Shown in pieces: positions 35,496-43,802 of a stretch of 64,000 bases of DNA. Both the position numbers and the translations under genes were made by a program. The notes beneath the pieces were generated by a model, which did not search any database, was not told the DNA's origin, and saw only the letters and a program-made list of their open reading frames with translations. Positions within the stretch are counted from its first letter, which is position 1. Each line of letters begins with the position of its first letter. Source of the stretch: Myxococcales bacterium (GTDB lineage: Bacteria > Myxococcota_A > Polyangia > Polyangiales > Ga0077539); assembly GCA_030652255.1 (NCBI GenBank), contig JAUSAZ010000107.1, forward strand, positions 1 to 64,000. The letters run 5' to 3'.

Positions 35496-37076
35496 GGTGC
35501 GCGCGTACCTGTCGTGATGGTGTCTGGCGGGCGTCATCCCGCCAATGGGGGTTTCTGGGCGTCGGGAGGTGTATCCGATGTTCGGTCCGCGCGCAGCATC
35601 CCCCCAGCGCGGCGCCTCCAGCCGACGCCGGCCGTCCTGCGAGCGCGCCACGGTCGCCGGGTCTTCCCCGGGGACGGTCGCCCGGTCCCAGAGCTGGCAG
35701 GTGACCTCCTTGTGGTGCTGGTCGAGGCCCTCGCAGTAGTTGGTCAGCTTGCAACGGCGCACCTCCGCGCCGCGGCCGAGCCTCACCTTGCGCCACCAGT
35801 CCGGGTCCGCAAGGCTCTGCCGGGCCGCGGCCACCACGTCGCAGTCGCCCGCAGCGAGCGCCGCCTCCGCCAGGCGAAACCCGTTGATGCCCCCGGCGCC
35901 CACCACCGGCGTCGTGAGCCCGCGCGCCCGGATCGCCTGGCGCACCGCGCGGGACAGCGGGAGGTTGCGACCGAAGGGCCCGCGCGCGTCCGAGCGCACC
36001 GTCGGCATGCACTCGTGGCCGCTCGGCCCGGTGTACGGATAGGCCGCCGCGCCCACCCTCGGGGGCTTCGCGTCCTCGAACTTTCCGCCCTTCGACACCG
36101 ACACGAAGTCCATCCCCGCGCCGGCCAGCGCGGCGCCGAAGTACGCCGCGTCGTCGACCGTGCTGCCCCCGTCGATGGCCTCGTCGCCGAGGATGCGGCA
36201 CCCCGCCGCGAAGCCGTCGGACACCCGCGCGCGCACCGCCGAGAATACCTCCATAGGTAATCGCAGCCGCCCCTCGCGGGTGCGCCCGTAGCCGTCGTCG
36301 CGGTCGTTGAGCGCGGAGAGAAACGACGCCATCGTGTAGGCGTGGGCGTAGTGCAGCTCGACCCCGTCGAAGCCCGCCGCCTCGGCCCGCGCGGCCGCGT
36401 CGGCGAAGAGCCCCGGCAGCGCCGCGGGCAGCGATCGGATGTGCGGGAGGTGCAGGTCGGTCACGCGCTCGCGGTAGCCGCGGCGCAGGTCGTCGAGCTC
36501 GCGGGCGGTGAGCACCGCGTCGAGGGCCTCGTCGGGTAGCCCGGCGAGGGCGGCGCGGAGGCGGTCGTCCGGGGCGAGCGCGAGGGCGTCGTCGCCGAGG
36601 AGGGCGGCGAGGCGGCGGCGGTGGCCCTCGTCGACGCGGAGGAAGCGCGCGAAGTACGCCGCGGGCTCCGGGCGGCGGCGGATGGTGAGGAAGTCGATGA
36701 GCTGGATGAGCACCCGGGTGCGGCCGGAGGAGCGGGCGCGCACCGTGTCCACGAGGCGGCGCAGGCCGTCGACGTAGCGGTCGTGGCCGATGCGCAGGAG
36801 CGGTCCGCTGGGGACGTCGCGGATGCCCGTGGCCTCGACCACGATGGCCCCGGGCTCGCCGTCGGCGTAGCGCCCGTACCAGTCGAGCACCGCGGCGGTG
36901 ACCTCGCCCTCCGCCGTCGCGCGCCACGGCACCATCGCGGGCACCCAGGTGCGCGACGTGAGCGAGCGCCCGCGCCCGAGCGAGAGCGGCGAGAAGAGCC
37001 GCGAGGCCGCCGCCTCGGCCTCGGTGGGCCACGCTTCATCGGGAATGGGGTGCACCACGCGCAGGGGGTTGCTCAC
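34626..37076 (-). CDS. Fused frame: OYE-type oxidoreductase plus UDP-glucose dehydrogenase-like
   Basis: One uninterrupted 816-codon frame. Residues ~25-470 are an Old Yellow Enzyme/NADH:flavin oxidoreductase TIM barrel: LFSPLSLGRGRSLTSRTWVP, AAARAEAAGFDGVELHYAHA, GYGRTREGRLRLPMEVFSAV, VGAGGINGFRLAEAAL, then a CKLTNYCEG cysteine block. From residue 528 an independent UDP-glucose dehydrogenase-like module starts. The linker (residues ~490-527) has low-complexity, intergenic-looking sequence and contains a 7-bp hairpin, so a lost stop codon or a sequencing error is as likely as a real fusion. Follows the histidine-kinase gene by 18 bases. Confidence 0.75.
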   Translation of the reverse strand: MSNPLRVVHPIPDEAWPTEAEAAASRLFSPLSLGRGRSLTSRTWVPAMVPWRATAEGEVTAAVLDWYGRYADGEPGAIVVEATGIRDVPSGPLLRIGHDRYVDGLRRLVDTVRARSSGRTRVLIQLIDFLTIRRRPEPAAYFARFLRVDEGHRRRLAALLGDDALALAPDDRLRAALAGLPDEALDAVLTARELDDLRRGYRERVTDLHLPHIRSLPAALPGLFADAAARAEAAGFDGVELHYAHAYTMASFLSALNDRDDGYGRTREGRLRLPMEVFSAVRARVSDGFAAGCRILGDEAIDGGSTVDDAAYFGAALAGAGMDFVSVSKGGKFEDAKPPRVGAAAYPYTGPSGHECMPTVRSDARGPFGRNLPLSRAVRQAIRARGLTTPVVGAGGINGFRLAEAALAAGDCDVVAAARQSLADPDWWRKVRLGRGAEVRRCKLTNYCEGLDQHHKEVTCQLWDRATVPGEDPATVARSQDGRRRLEAPRWGDAARGPNIGYTSRRPETPIGGMTPARHHHDRYARTMTTQKTIGFIGQGWIGKTYADDFERRGYHVARFAKEEPYTGNAGLIKDCDIVFVAVPTPTTPEGFDDSIVRGTIELVGKGKTVVIKSTLLPGTTESIQKQYPDVKVMHSPEFLSVATAKHDAENPTRNIVGIPVNTPEYHMAADDVLAVLPKAPYSVVCSSREAEFIKYGRNALGFVRVVFINLFYDLVSKHGVNWDVIRQAMSADPDNGPTYMNPVHKSGRGAGGACFIKDFEALSRMYKELVPDEHGAAIFDSLTAKNIDLLLGTNKDLDLLRGVHGEDVVLRRPQG
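35525..35544. other. Hairpin inside the OYE-UGD linker
   Basis: TGGCGGG (35525-35531) pairs exactly with CCCGCCA (35538-35544) around a six-base loop. Coding DNA rarely needs such a structure, and it falls in the linker between the two enzyme modules, as expected if this was once an intergenic region. Confidence 0.6.
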
Positions 37077-37094
37077 AGCGCGCGGATGGTAGCG

Positions 37095-38417
37095 CTACGC
37101 GGGCCGCCAGCGCGGCAGGCGGAGCACCAGGCGCGCGCCCGAGGGGGCGTCCTCGAAGGCCGCCGAGCCGCCGTGCGCGCGGGCGATGCGGGCCACCAGC
37201 GCGAGGCCCACCCCGTGGCCGCGCACCCCGTCCGCCCGGGCGCCCGCCGAGCGGTAGAAGGCGTCGAAGACCCGCGCCCGATCGCTCGCGGGCACGCCCG
37301 GCCCCTCGTCGGTCACCGCCACCACCGCGTCGTCGCCGTCGGCCTCGGCGCGCACCGTCACCTCGCCCGTCGGCGCGAACTTCAGCGCGTTGCCGAGCAC
37401 GTTCTCCAGCATCGCCCGCAGCAGCACCGCGTCGCCCCGGACGTGCAGCCGGTCGTCCACGGTCGCCAGCACCCGCGCCCGCGCCGCGGGCTCGAGCGCC
37501 GCCAGCACCTCGTCCGCCACCTCCGCCAGCGACACCGCCTCGCGCGACCCGCGCAGCGACTCGTCCGGCGCCGCCAGGATCAGCAGCCGCTCGACCAGCG
37601 CGGTGAGCCCCACCAGCGTGCGCAGCGCCCGGCGCTGGGAGTCTCTTACCTCCTCGGGTAATGTCTCGTCGGCCTCCGCGGCCAGCTCCAGCTCGGCGCG
37701 CATCGTCCCGAGGGGCGTGCGCAGCTCGTGCGCCGCGTCGGCCGCGAAGCGTCGCGACTGCGCGAGCGCCCCGTCGAGCCGCGCGAGCATCTCCCCGAGC
37801 GCGGCCCGCAGCGCGTCGGTCTCGGCGTACCCGTCGCCGCGGCCCGGGAGGGAGGGCCCCGGGGCGTCGGCGTCCACCGCGGCGACCTCCTCGCGCAGCC
37901 GCTGCAACGGACGGACGATGCGCGCCGACACCGCGCCGCTGAGCCCGAGCCCCGCGAGGCCCGCGAGCAGCGCCGCCGCGAGCGAGGCGCCCAGGAGCAG
38001 TGAGCGCTGGGAGCGGGCCACGGTGAGCTCGCTGGCCACCTCGATGGCCCCGGTGGGCAGCACGAAGCGGCAGCGGCGGGAGGTCCCCTCGGTGCGGCAG
38101 CCCCCGGCCGCGGAGGGCCGGAGCGAGGCGTCGCCGCCGACGAAGCGGGCGCCGCGGTAGAGGGCGATGCGCATCCCCGCGACGGCCACCTCGGTCTGCT
38201 CGTCGTCGGCGTGCGCCCGCGCGGCGGCGTCATCCATCCCGGGCGGAACCTCCACGGCCAGGGTCTGCGCGGCGCCGCGGAGCCGGTCGTCCTCGCGGTC
38301 GAGCATGGAGGTCCAGGCGATGATGGTGGCGAGCGCGGCGGAGAGCAGGCCAGAGAGCACCGCGGTCGCTGCCATCGCCCGCGCCACCCGCCGCGCGATG
38401 GTGCGCCCGGCGCTCAC
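37095..38417 (-). CDS. Sensor histidine kinase
   Basis: 440 residues. Two membrane segments (AMAATAVLSGLLSAALATII near residue 20 and SLLLGASLAAALLAGLAGLG near 140) flank a small periplasmic sensor with a Cys pair (GGCRTEGTSRRCRF). Then HAMP (VSARIVRPLQRLREEV), the phosphorylated His in FAADAAHELRTPLG (about residue 230) and the ATPase domain (ENVLGNALKFAPTG, TDEGPGVPA, GVRGHGVGLALVARI). GTG start at 38415-38417, with GGGAGGGGA upstream, overlaps the response-regulator stop (GTGA). The signal is unknown; the short Cys-containing loop may be redox- or metal-sensitive (inference). Confidence 0.92.
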   Translation of the reverse strand: MSAGRTIARRVARAMAATAVLSGLLSAALATIIAWTSMLDREDDRLRGAAQTLAVEVPPGMDDAAARAHADDEQTEVAVAGMRIALYRGARFVGGDASLRPSAAGGCRTEGTSRRCRFVLPTGAIEVASELTVARSQRSLLLGASLAAALLAGLAGLGLSGAVSARIVRPLQRLREEVAAVDADAPGPSLPGRGDGYAETDALRAALGEMLARLDGALAQSRRFAADAAHELRTPLGTMRAELELAAEADETLPEEVRDSQRRALRTLVGLTALVERLLILAAPDESLRGSREAVSLAEVADEVLAALEPAARARVLATVDDRLHVRGDAVLLRAMLENVLGNALKFAPTGEVTVRAEADGDDAVVAVTDEGPGVPASDRARVFDAFYRSAGARADGVRGHGVGLALVARIARAHGGSAAFEDAPSGARLVLRLPRWRPA

Positions 38418-39076
38418 TCCCCTCCCCCGAGCGCGTAGCCCTCGCCGCGCACGGTGCGCAGGGCCGCCGCGCCGAGCTTCCGGCGCACCCGGGTGATGAG
38501 CACGTCGAGGCTCGCGCTGGCCTGCGGGGAGTCCGCCCCCCAGACCGCGTCGAGGATCTCCCCCCGCCGCGCCACCCTCCCCCCGCGCCCCGCCAGGAAC
38601 TCCACCAGCGCCCACTCCCTCGCCGTCAGCGGCGCCTCCGCCCCGTCGAGCACCGCGCGCCGCGCCGCGAAGTCGAGCGACACCGCCCCGTGCCGCCAGG
38701 TGCTCGGCGTCGCCGCGGGCCCGCGCCGGCCGAGCACCCGCACCCGCGCGCGCAGCTCGGCCACCGCGAAGGGCTTGGCCAGGAAGTCATCGGCGCCGGA
38801 CTCCAGGCCCTCCACCCGGCGGGCCACCGCGCCCTGCGCCGTCAACATCAGGATGGGCACCCGCTCCCCCTCGGCGCGCAGCGAGCGGCACAGCGCCATG
38901 CCCGAGCCGTCGGGCAGCCCCAGGTCGAGCACCAGCACCTCCGGGGGCGACTCCATCAGCGCCGCCCGCGCCCCGGCCACCGTCGCCACCGCCGTCACCG
39001 CGTGGCCGTCGCGGGTGAGCGCCCGGGTCACGAGCTCGCGGAGCTCGGCGTTGTCATCGACCAGCAGCACCCTCAC
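38414..39076 (-). CDS. OmpR-family response regulator
   Basis: 220 residues. Receiver domain with acidic pair DDN near the start, phosphorylated Asp in VLVLDLGLPDGSG (about residue 50), Thr/Ala switch MLTAQGA and Lys in FLAKPFAVAEL. The C-terminal winged helix is of OmpR type (LTAREWALVEFLAGRGGRVA, SLDVLITRVRRKLGAAALRT). I start at the GTG giving VRVLLVDDN; frames further upstream are Pro/Gly-rich and not protein-like. Paired with the kinase by a 4-base overlap. Confidence 0.92.
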   Translation of the reverse strand: MRVLLVDDNAELRELVTRALTRDGHAVTAVATVAGARAALMESPPEVLVLDLGLPDGSGMALCRSLRAEGERVPILMLTAQGAVARRVEGLESGADDFLAKPFAVAELRARVRVLGRRGPAATPSTWRHGAVSLDFAARRAVLDGAEAPLTAREWALVEFLAGRGGRVARRGEILDAVWGADSPQASASLDVLITRVRRKLGAAALRTVRGEGYALGGGE

Positions 39077-39453
39077 GGCGGCGACGAGTAGAGCACACGC
39101 CCGCGGGCCATCACCCCCATCGTCGCGAGGCGTGGATGGGCCCGGTTTGGGCGCTCCCCCCGCCGGTCCCTCCGCGGGAGCAGAGCTCAACCGCAGGGCC
39201 CGCTCGTTGAATGGCCCAGGTCGGGGCACAATTCACGGAACGCCTTGTTTTCATGCCGATGGGTGCGTGGGATGGCCCCGTGCCCGCTGGGCCCGCGGAG
39301 ACCGGCAGAGCGGCACGCAGCGTAAGACGGCGGCGGCGCACTGCGCCATTGACTCACTCCGACAAGGGGTGTCTCTGCTGAGGGTGTCTGTGCATCGGAC
39401 GCTTCCGCCGGTGGGTTCCGGGGGAGGAGTGCGGTCTTGTTCGAGGAGCAGCG
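39077..39453. promoter_or_regulatory. 377-bp divergent gap before repeat lipoprotein
   Basis: No gene found. It separates the response regulator from the large repeat lipoprotein. TTGACT at 39349-39354 could be a -35 element, but the position 17 bases on (TCTCTG) is a poor -10. A locally lower-GC patch at 39215-39265 (around ACAATTCACGGAACGCC) is the only other signal. GGAG stands before the lipoprotein start. Confidence 0.4.
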
Positions 39454-42400
39454 ATGGTGAAGAAGAAGAACGCCTTGTTGTGGTTGGTCCCTGCGCTCGC
39501 GCTCAGCGCGTGCTCCGACCCGCCCAGTGCCAACGTCACGCTCGACGCGGCGACCGACGACCTCGGCACCACGGACGTGCCGACGAACACCGACACGGGC
39601 ACGAAGCGTGACGTCGGCAACGGCGACGCAACGCGCGTCGACGTGGTGCCCACCGACAACGGGATCATCCCGGACGACGCCGCCGACGCGGGCGACGACG
39701 CGAGCGCCGACGCGGGCGAAGACGCGAGCGCCGACGCAGGCGAAGACGCGGGCGAGGACGCAGGCGAAGACGCGGGCGAAGACGCGGGCGAAGACGCGGG
39801 CGAGGACGCAGGCGAAGACGCGGGCGAAGACGCGGGCGTGGACGCAGGCGAAGACGCGGGCGTGGACGCGGGCGAAGACGCGGGCGAAGACGCGGGCGTG
39901 GTCGACAGCGGCGTCGATGCGGGGGCCGATGTGATGGTGGTTCCGCCGCCGGTCAACAACCTCCCGGCCGATGCGCTCACGCTCAACCTCGCGACGCCGG
40001 TCGTCACGGTCACGGGCTCCACCGTGGGCGCGACCAACGAGGCCGGCTGTCGCACCGGCGGCGACGCCTTCTACCGCTTCACGCTCACGCGCCGCGAGGT
40101 CGTGTACGTCAACACCTTCGGCTCGGCCTACGACACCAGCGTCGCGCTCACCAACGTGATGGGCGTCCAGCTCACCGGGCAGTGCAACGACGACTCCGAG
40201 TGCGGCGGGCTCCAGAGCTCGCTCACCGCGGTGCTCGACGCCGGCACGTACCTCGTGGCCGTCGGCGGCTTCAACGGCGCCACCGGCGCCTTCGCGCTGA
40301 ACTTCAACCACCTCCCGGTCGGCAACGGGCAGGCGGTCGCGGTGCCCGACACCAGCGCGGGCGTGCGCGCCTTCACCGGCACCACCGCCGCCACCGGCAC
40401 CGTCGCGCAGTCGTGCGGCGGCTCGGGCGGGGGTCCGGAGAACACCTACTACTTCACGACCTGCCCGGCCTTCCCCTCGACCAGCCTCGTGGCCTCCACC
40501 TGCGGCGGCGCGACCTTCGACACCGTCGTCGAGCAGCGCAGCACCAACCGCGCGGCGGCGGTCTGCGCCGACGACTCCGCCGGCTGCGGCGCCCGCTCGG
40601 CGAGCGCGGCGACCCTCCCGGCCGGCGCCGGGCTGCACACCGTCTACGTCGACGGGTTCAACGCCAGCGCGCTCGGCGCGTACTCCCTCTCCCTCGCCTT
40701 CGGCGGCTGCGCCGCGGGCCAGACGCTCTGCACCACCGGCGGCTGCACCAACCTGCAGACCAGCGCCACGAGCTGCGGCACCTGCGGCAACGCCTGCGCC
40801 GCGGGCCTCTCCTGCAACGCCGGGGCATGCACCCCGCCCCCGCCGGCCAATGACCTCCCGGCCAACGCCGTCGCGCTCACGCTCGCGACCCCCACGGTCA
40901 CGGTCACGGGCAGCACGGCCGGCTCCACCAACCAGGCCGGCTGCCTCTCCGGCGGCGACGTGTTCTACAGCTTCACCCTGACCAGCCGCGAGGTCGTCTG
41001 GGTGAACACCTTCGGGTCGGCCTACGACACCAGCGTCGCGATCACCAACGCCGCGGGCGCCCAGCTCACCGGCCAGTGCAACGACGACTCGTGCGGCGGG
41101 CTCCAGAGCTCGGTGGCCACCGCGCTCGATCCGGGCACCTACCTCGTCGCCGTCGGCGGCGCCGGCTCCACCGGGGCCTTCACCCTCAACGTCAGCCACC
41201 TCCCGGCGGGCAACGGCCCGGCGGTGGCGGTGACCAACACCAGCGCGGGCGTGCGGTCGTTCACCGGCACCACCGCGGGCCTGAGCGCGCTCGCGCAGTC
41301 GTGCGGCGGCTCGGGCGGCGGCCCGGAGAACACCTACTTCTTCGTGACGTGCCCGAACTTCGCGGGCAGCGCCGTCACGGCCTCCACCTGCGGCGGCGCG
41401 GCCTTCGACACCGTGGTCGAGCAGCGCAGCACCAACCGCGCGGCGGCGGTCTGCGCCGACGACACCACCGGCTGCGGCGCCCGCTCGTCGAGCGTGGCGA
41501 CCCTCCCGGCCGGCGCCGGGCTGCACACCGTCTACGTCGACGGGTACGGCACCACCGCGCTCGGCGCGTACTCCCTGTCGGTCTCCTTCGGCGGCTGCGC
41601 CGCGGGCCAGACGCTCTGCACCACCGGCGGCTGCACCAACCTGCAGACCAGCGCCACCAGCTGCGGCACCTGCGGAACCGTCTGCGGCGCGGGCCTCGTG
41701 TGCACCGCGGGCGCCTGCTCGCCGCCCGCCCCGGGCGCCGACCTCCCGGCGAACGCGATCACCCTCGACCTGTCGACCCCGACGGTCACGACGCTCGGCA
41801 GCACCGCGGGCGCGACCAACCAGTCGGGCTGCGGCTCCGGCGGCGACGTCTACTACCGCTTCACGCTGGCCCGGCGTGAGGTCGTGGAGGTCGACACCTT
41901 CGACACCGGCTACGACAGCACGGTGGCGATCACCAACGCTGCGGGCACCACGCTCACGGGGCTCTGCGCGGACGACAGCTGCTCGGTCAACGACGGCCAG
42001 GTCGCGAGCGTCCTCGACGCGGGCACCTACCTCGTCGCGGTCGGCGGATTCGGCGGCGCCTCCGGCGCGTTCACCATGACGCTGCGGCACCTCCCGGTGG
42101 GCGGCGTCACCCCGGTGCGGATCGCGTCGTTCCCGACGACCAACACCGCGGTGATGGGCACCACCGTGGGCGGCACCAGCGCCTTCGCGAGCACCACCTG
42201 CCAGGGCAACGCGGGCGGCAACGACGTCTCGTACTGGTTCGCCACCTGCCCGAGCTTCGTGTCGGTGCCCTTCACGGCGTCGACCTGCACCGGGACGAGC
42301 TTCGACACCATCCTCACGCTCCAGAACACCGGCGCCGTCGCGGCCTGCGGCGACGACTCGTGCAGCACGCAGTCGACGGTCACCTCCACGCTCCCCGGCG

Positions 42401-42483
42401 GCGCGAACCTGTACACGCTCAACCTCGACGGCTGGTCGACGAACAGCGGCCCGTACACGCTCACCTACCGCTTCGCCCCCTGA
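39454..42483 (+). CDS. Surface lipoprotein with DAGE stalk and three PPC-like repeats
   Basis: 1009 residues. Lys-rich signal peptide and lipobox ALSAC (Cys20). Residues ~70-150 are an acidic DAGEDAG repeat stalk. Then three copies of a ~296-residue module, each with a beta-sandwich start (LPADALTLNLATPVVTVTGS), YRFTLTRREVVYVNTF, TYLVAVGGF, and a Cys-rich connector (CTTGGCTNLQTSATSCGTCG) before the next copy. The modules resemble the bacterial pre-peptidase C-terminal (PPC) fold. The third copy lacks the terminal connector. It probably stands on the outer surface on a flexible stalk, for adhesion or calcium/ligand binding (inference). Confidence 0.9.
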   Translation: MVKKKNALLWLVPALALSACSDPPSANVTLDAATDDLGTTDVPTNTDTGTKRDVGNGDATRVDVVPTDNGIIPDDAADAGDDASADAGEDASADAGEDAGEDAGEDAGEDAGEDAGEDAGEDAGEDAGVDAGEDAGVDAGEDAGEDAGVVDSGVDAGADVMVVPPPVNNLPADALTLNLATPVVTVTGSTVGATNEAGCRTGGDAFYRFTLTRREVVYVNTFGSAYDTSVALTNVMGVQLTGQCNDDSECGGLQSSLTAVLDAGTYLVAVGGFNGATGAFALNFNHLPVGNGQAVAVPDTSAGVRAFTGTTAATGTVAQSCGGSGGGPENTYYFTTCPAFPSTSLVASTCGGATFDTVVEQRSTNRAAAVCADDSAGCGARSASAATLPAGAGLHTVYVDGFNASALGAYSLSLAFGGCAAGQTLCTTGGCTNLQTSATSCGTCGNACAAGLSCNAGACTPPPPANDLPANAVALTLATPTVTVTGSTAGSTNQAGCLSGGDVFYSFTLTSREVVWVNTFGSAYDTSVAITNAAGAQLTGQCNDDSCGGLQSSVATALDPGTYLVAVGGAGSTGAFTLNVSHLPAGNGPAVAVTNTSAGVRSFTGTTAGLSALAQSCGGSGGGPENTYFFVTCPNFAGSAVTASTCGGAAFDTVVEQRSTNRAAAVCADDTTGCGARSSSVATLPAGAGLHTVYVDGYGTTALGAYSLSVSFGGCAAGQTLCTTGGCTNLQTSATSCGTCGTVCGAGLVCTAGACSPPAPGADLPANAITLDLSTPTVTTLGSTAGATNQSGCGSGGDVYYRFTLARREVVEVDTFDTGYDSTVAITNAAGTTLTGLCADDSCSVNDGQVASVLDAGTYLVAVGGFGGASGAFTMTLRHLPVGGVTPVRIASFPTTNTAVMGTTVGGTSAFASTTCQGNAGGNDVSYWFATCPSFVSVPFTASTCTGTSFDTILTLQNTGAVAACGDDSCSTQSTVTSTLPGGANLYTLNLDGWSTNSGPYTLTYRFAP
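39685..39905 (+). repeat. 12-bp in-frame repeat encoding DAGE stalk
   Basis: Runs of GACGCGGGCGAA with GTG and AGC variants. The unit is a multiple of three, so copy number can change without frameshift; stalk length is expected to vary between strains. Confidence 0.9.
39955..42480 (+). repeat. Three tandem ~888-bp coding repeats
   Basis: Landmarks such as GAGCAGCGCAGCACCAACCG recur exactly 888 bases apart (40531 and 41419), that is 296 codons. Copies one and two keep long runs of base identity, whereas copy three (from about 41740) is more diverged and lacks the terminal connector. This pattern indicates tandem duplication with ongoing homogenisation. Confidence 0.85.
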
Positions 42484-42551
42484 GCGACTCCCCGTAGCAC
42501 CCCTCCGGTCTCCACCGCCGGCGCCGCGCGCGTGCCTCCGCGCCGCCCCGC

Positions 42552-43802
42552 TCACCGCCGCGCGGGCGCCGGCGCAGCCATCTCCGCGCGCACCCGCATG
42601 CCTTCGACGAGCCGGTCGCTCGGCGTCACCACCACCCGGTCGCCCTCGCCCAGGCCCGTCGCGACGGCCACCCGGTCGCCGAGGTCGCCGTCGATCTGCA
42701 CCACCCGCCAGCGGATGACGCCCCCCTCGACCACGGCCACGCGCGTCCCCTCGGCGCCCGCCACCAGCGCGGTCGCCGGCACGTACAGCGGCGCCGTGGG
42801 CGCGAGCGCCAGCGTGAGCTGCGCGTACATCCCCGCCAGCAGCGCGCGGTCGGCGTTGGGCACCCGCACCTCCGTCAGCAGCGTGCGCGTCGCGGCGTCG
42901 AGGGCCCCCGCCGTGCGCGTCACCGTCCCGGCGAAGCTGCGCCCCGGGTACTCCCGCAGCCGCACCGTCGCCGACGCGCCCGCCCGCACGCCCGGCGCGT
43001 ACATCTGCGGGACGTTGACCATCACCCGCACCACGTCGGTCTTCGACACCCGCAGCAGCGCCTGCCCCGCCGCCGAGCCCGCCGTCACCAGCTGACCCAC
43101 CTCCACCGAGCGCGCCGTGATCACCCCGTCGAAGGGCGCGCGCAGCGTCGCGTAGCCCTTGAGCTCCTGGAGGCGCCGCGCGTTGGCCTCGTTGCTCGCG
43201 AGCGCCGCCTGCGCCGCCGCCACGTTGGCCTCCGCCACCTCGGCCTGCGCCCTGCGCCCGGTGGTCTCCTGCTCCGAGGCGTAGCCGCGGGTGACCAGCG
43301 CCCCGTAGCGCGTCGCCTCCGCGCGGGCGAGCGTGAGCTGCGTGCGCGCCTGCTGCAACGCCGCGCGGGCCTGACCCACCGCCGCCTGCACCTGGCGCAG
43401 CTCCTGGTCGACCTCCGGGTTGTCGATGACCGCGAGCGCCTGCCCCGCGGTCACCGCGTCGCCGAGGTCGACCGCCAGCGAGCGCAGGTACCCGCTGGTG
43501 CGGGGATAGATCTGCGCCTCCTGCACGGCCAGCACGGAGCCCGGCAGGGTCACGCCCCCGGAGCCCGCGGGCGCCCGCACCGGCCGCGCCACCACCACCC
43601 TCGCCTCGATGGCCGCGAGGCGCGCGTGGTCGTCGCGGGTCGTCACCCGCGCGCGCAGCCGGGGGAAGGCTCCGAGCGCGGTCGCCACGCCCACGGCGAG
43701 CGCGGCCGCGAGGGCGGTCGCCGCGAGGGCGCGGGGCGTCGGGCGGTGCGGCGCGGGGTCGAAGCCCTCGTCGCCTGCGTGGGCCGGTCCGTCGGGGGTC
43801 AT
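42552..43802 (-). CDS. RND efflux periplasmic adaptor
   Basis: 416 residues. One N-terminal membrane anchor (ALAATALAAALAVGVATALG), then the HlyD/AcrA-like architecture: lipoyl half (LPGSVLAVQEAQIYPRTSGY), an alpha-helical hairpin (QAAVGQARAALQQARTQLTL), the second lipoyl half (GYATLRAPFDGVITARSVEV), a beta barrel and a membrane-proximal domain. It bridges the RND pump with an outer-membrane channel; no TolC-like gene is adjacent, so a channel encoded elsewhere is needed. It starts with ATG overlapping the pump stop (ATGA), although the pump is encoded upstream. Confidence 0.93.
   Translation of the reverse strand: MTPDGPAHAGDEGFDPAPHRPTPRALAATALAAALAVGVATALGAFPRLRARVTTRDDHARLAAIEARVVVARPVRAPAGSGGVTLPGSVLAVQEAQIYPRTSGYLRSLAVDLGDAVTAGQALAVIDNPEVDQELRQVQAAVGQARAALQQARTQLTLARAEATRYGALVTRGYASEQETTGRRAQAEVAEANVAAAQAALASNEANARRLQELKGYATLRAPFDGVITARSVEVGQLVTAGSAAGQALLRVSKTDVVRVMVNVPQMYAPGVRAGASATVRLREYPGRSFAGTVTRTAGALDAATRTLLTEVRVPNADRALLAGMYAQLTLALAPTAPLYVPATALVAGAEGTRVAVVEGGVIRWRVVQIDGDLGDRVAVATGLGEGDRVVVTPSDRLVEGMRVRAEMAAPAPARR

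Noticed and set aside
39685..39905. Short regular repeat considered as CRISPR
   Set aside because: Units are contiguous 12-mers in a coding frame with no spacers.
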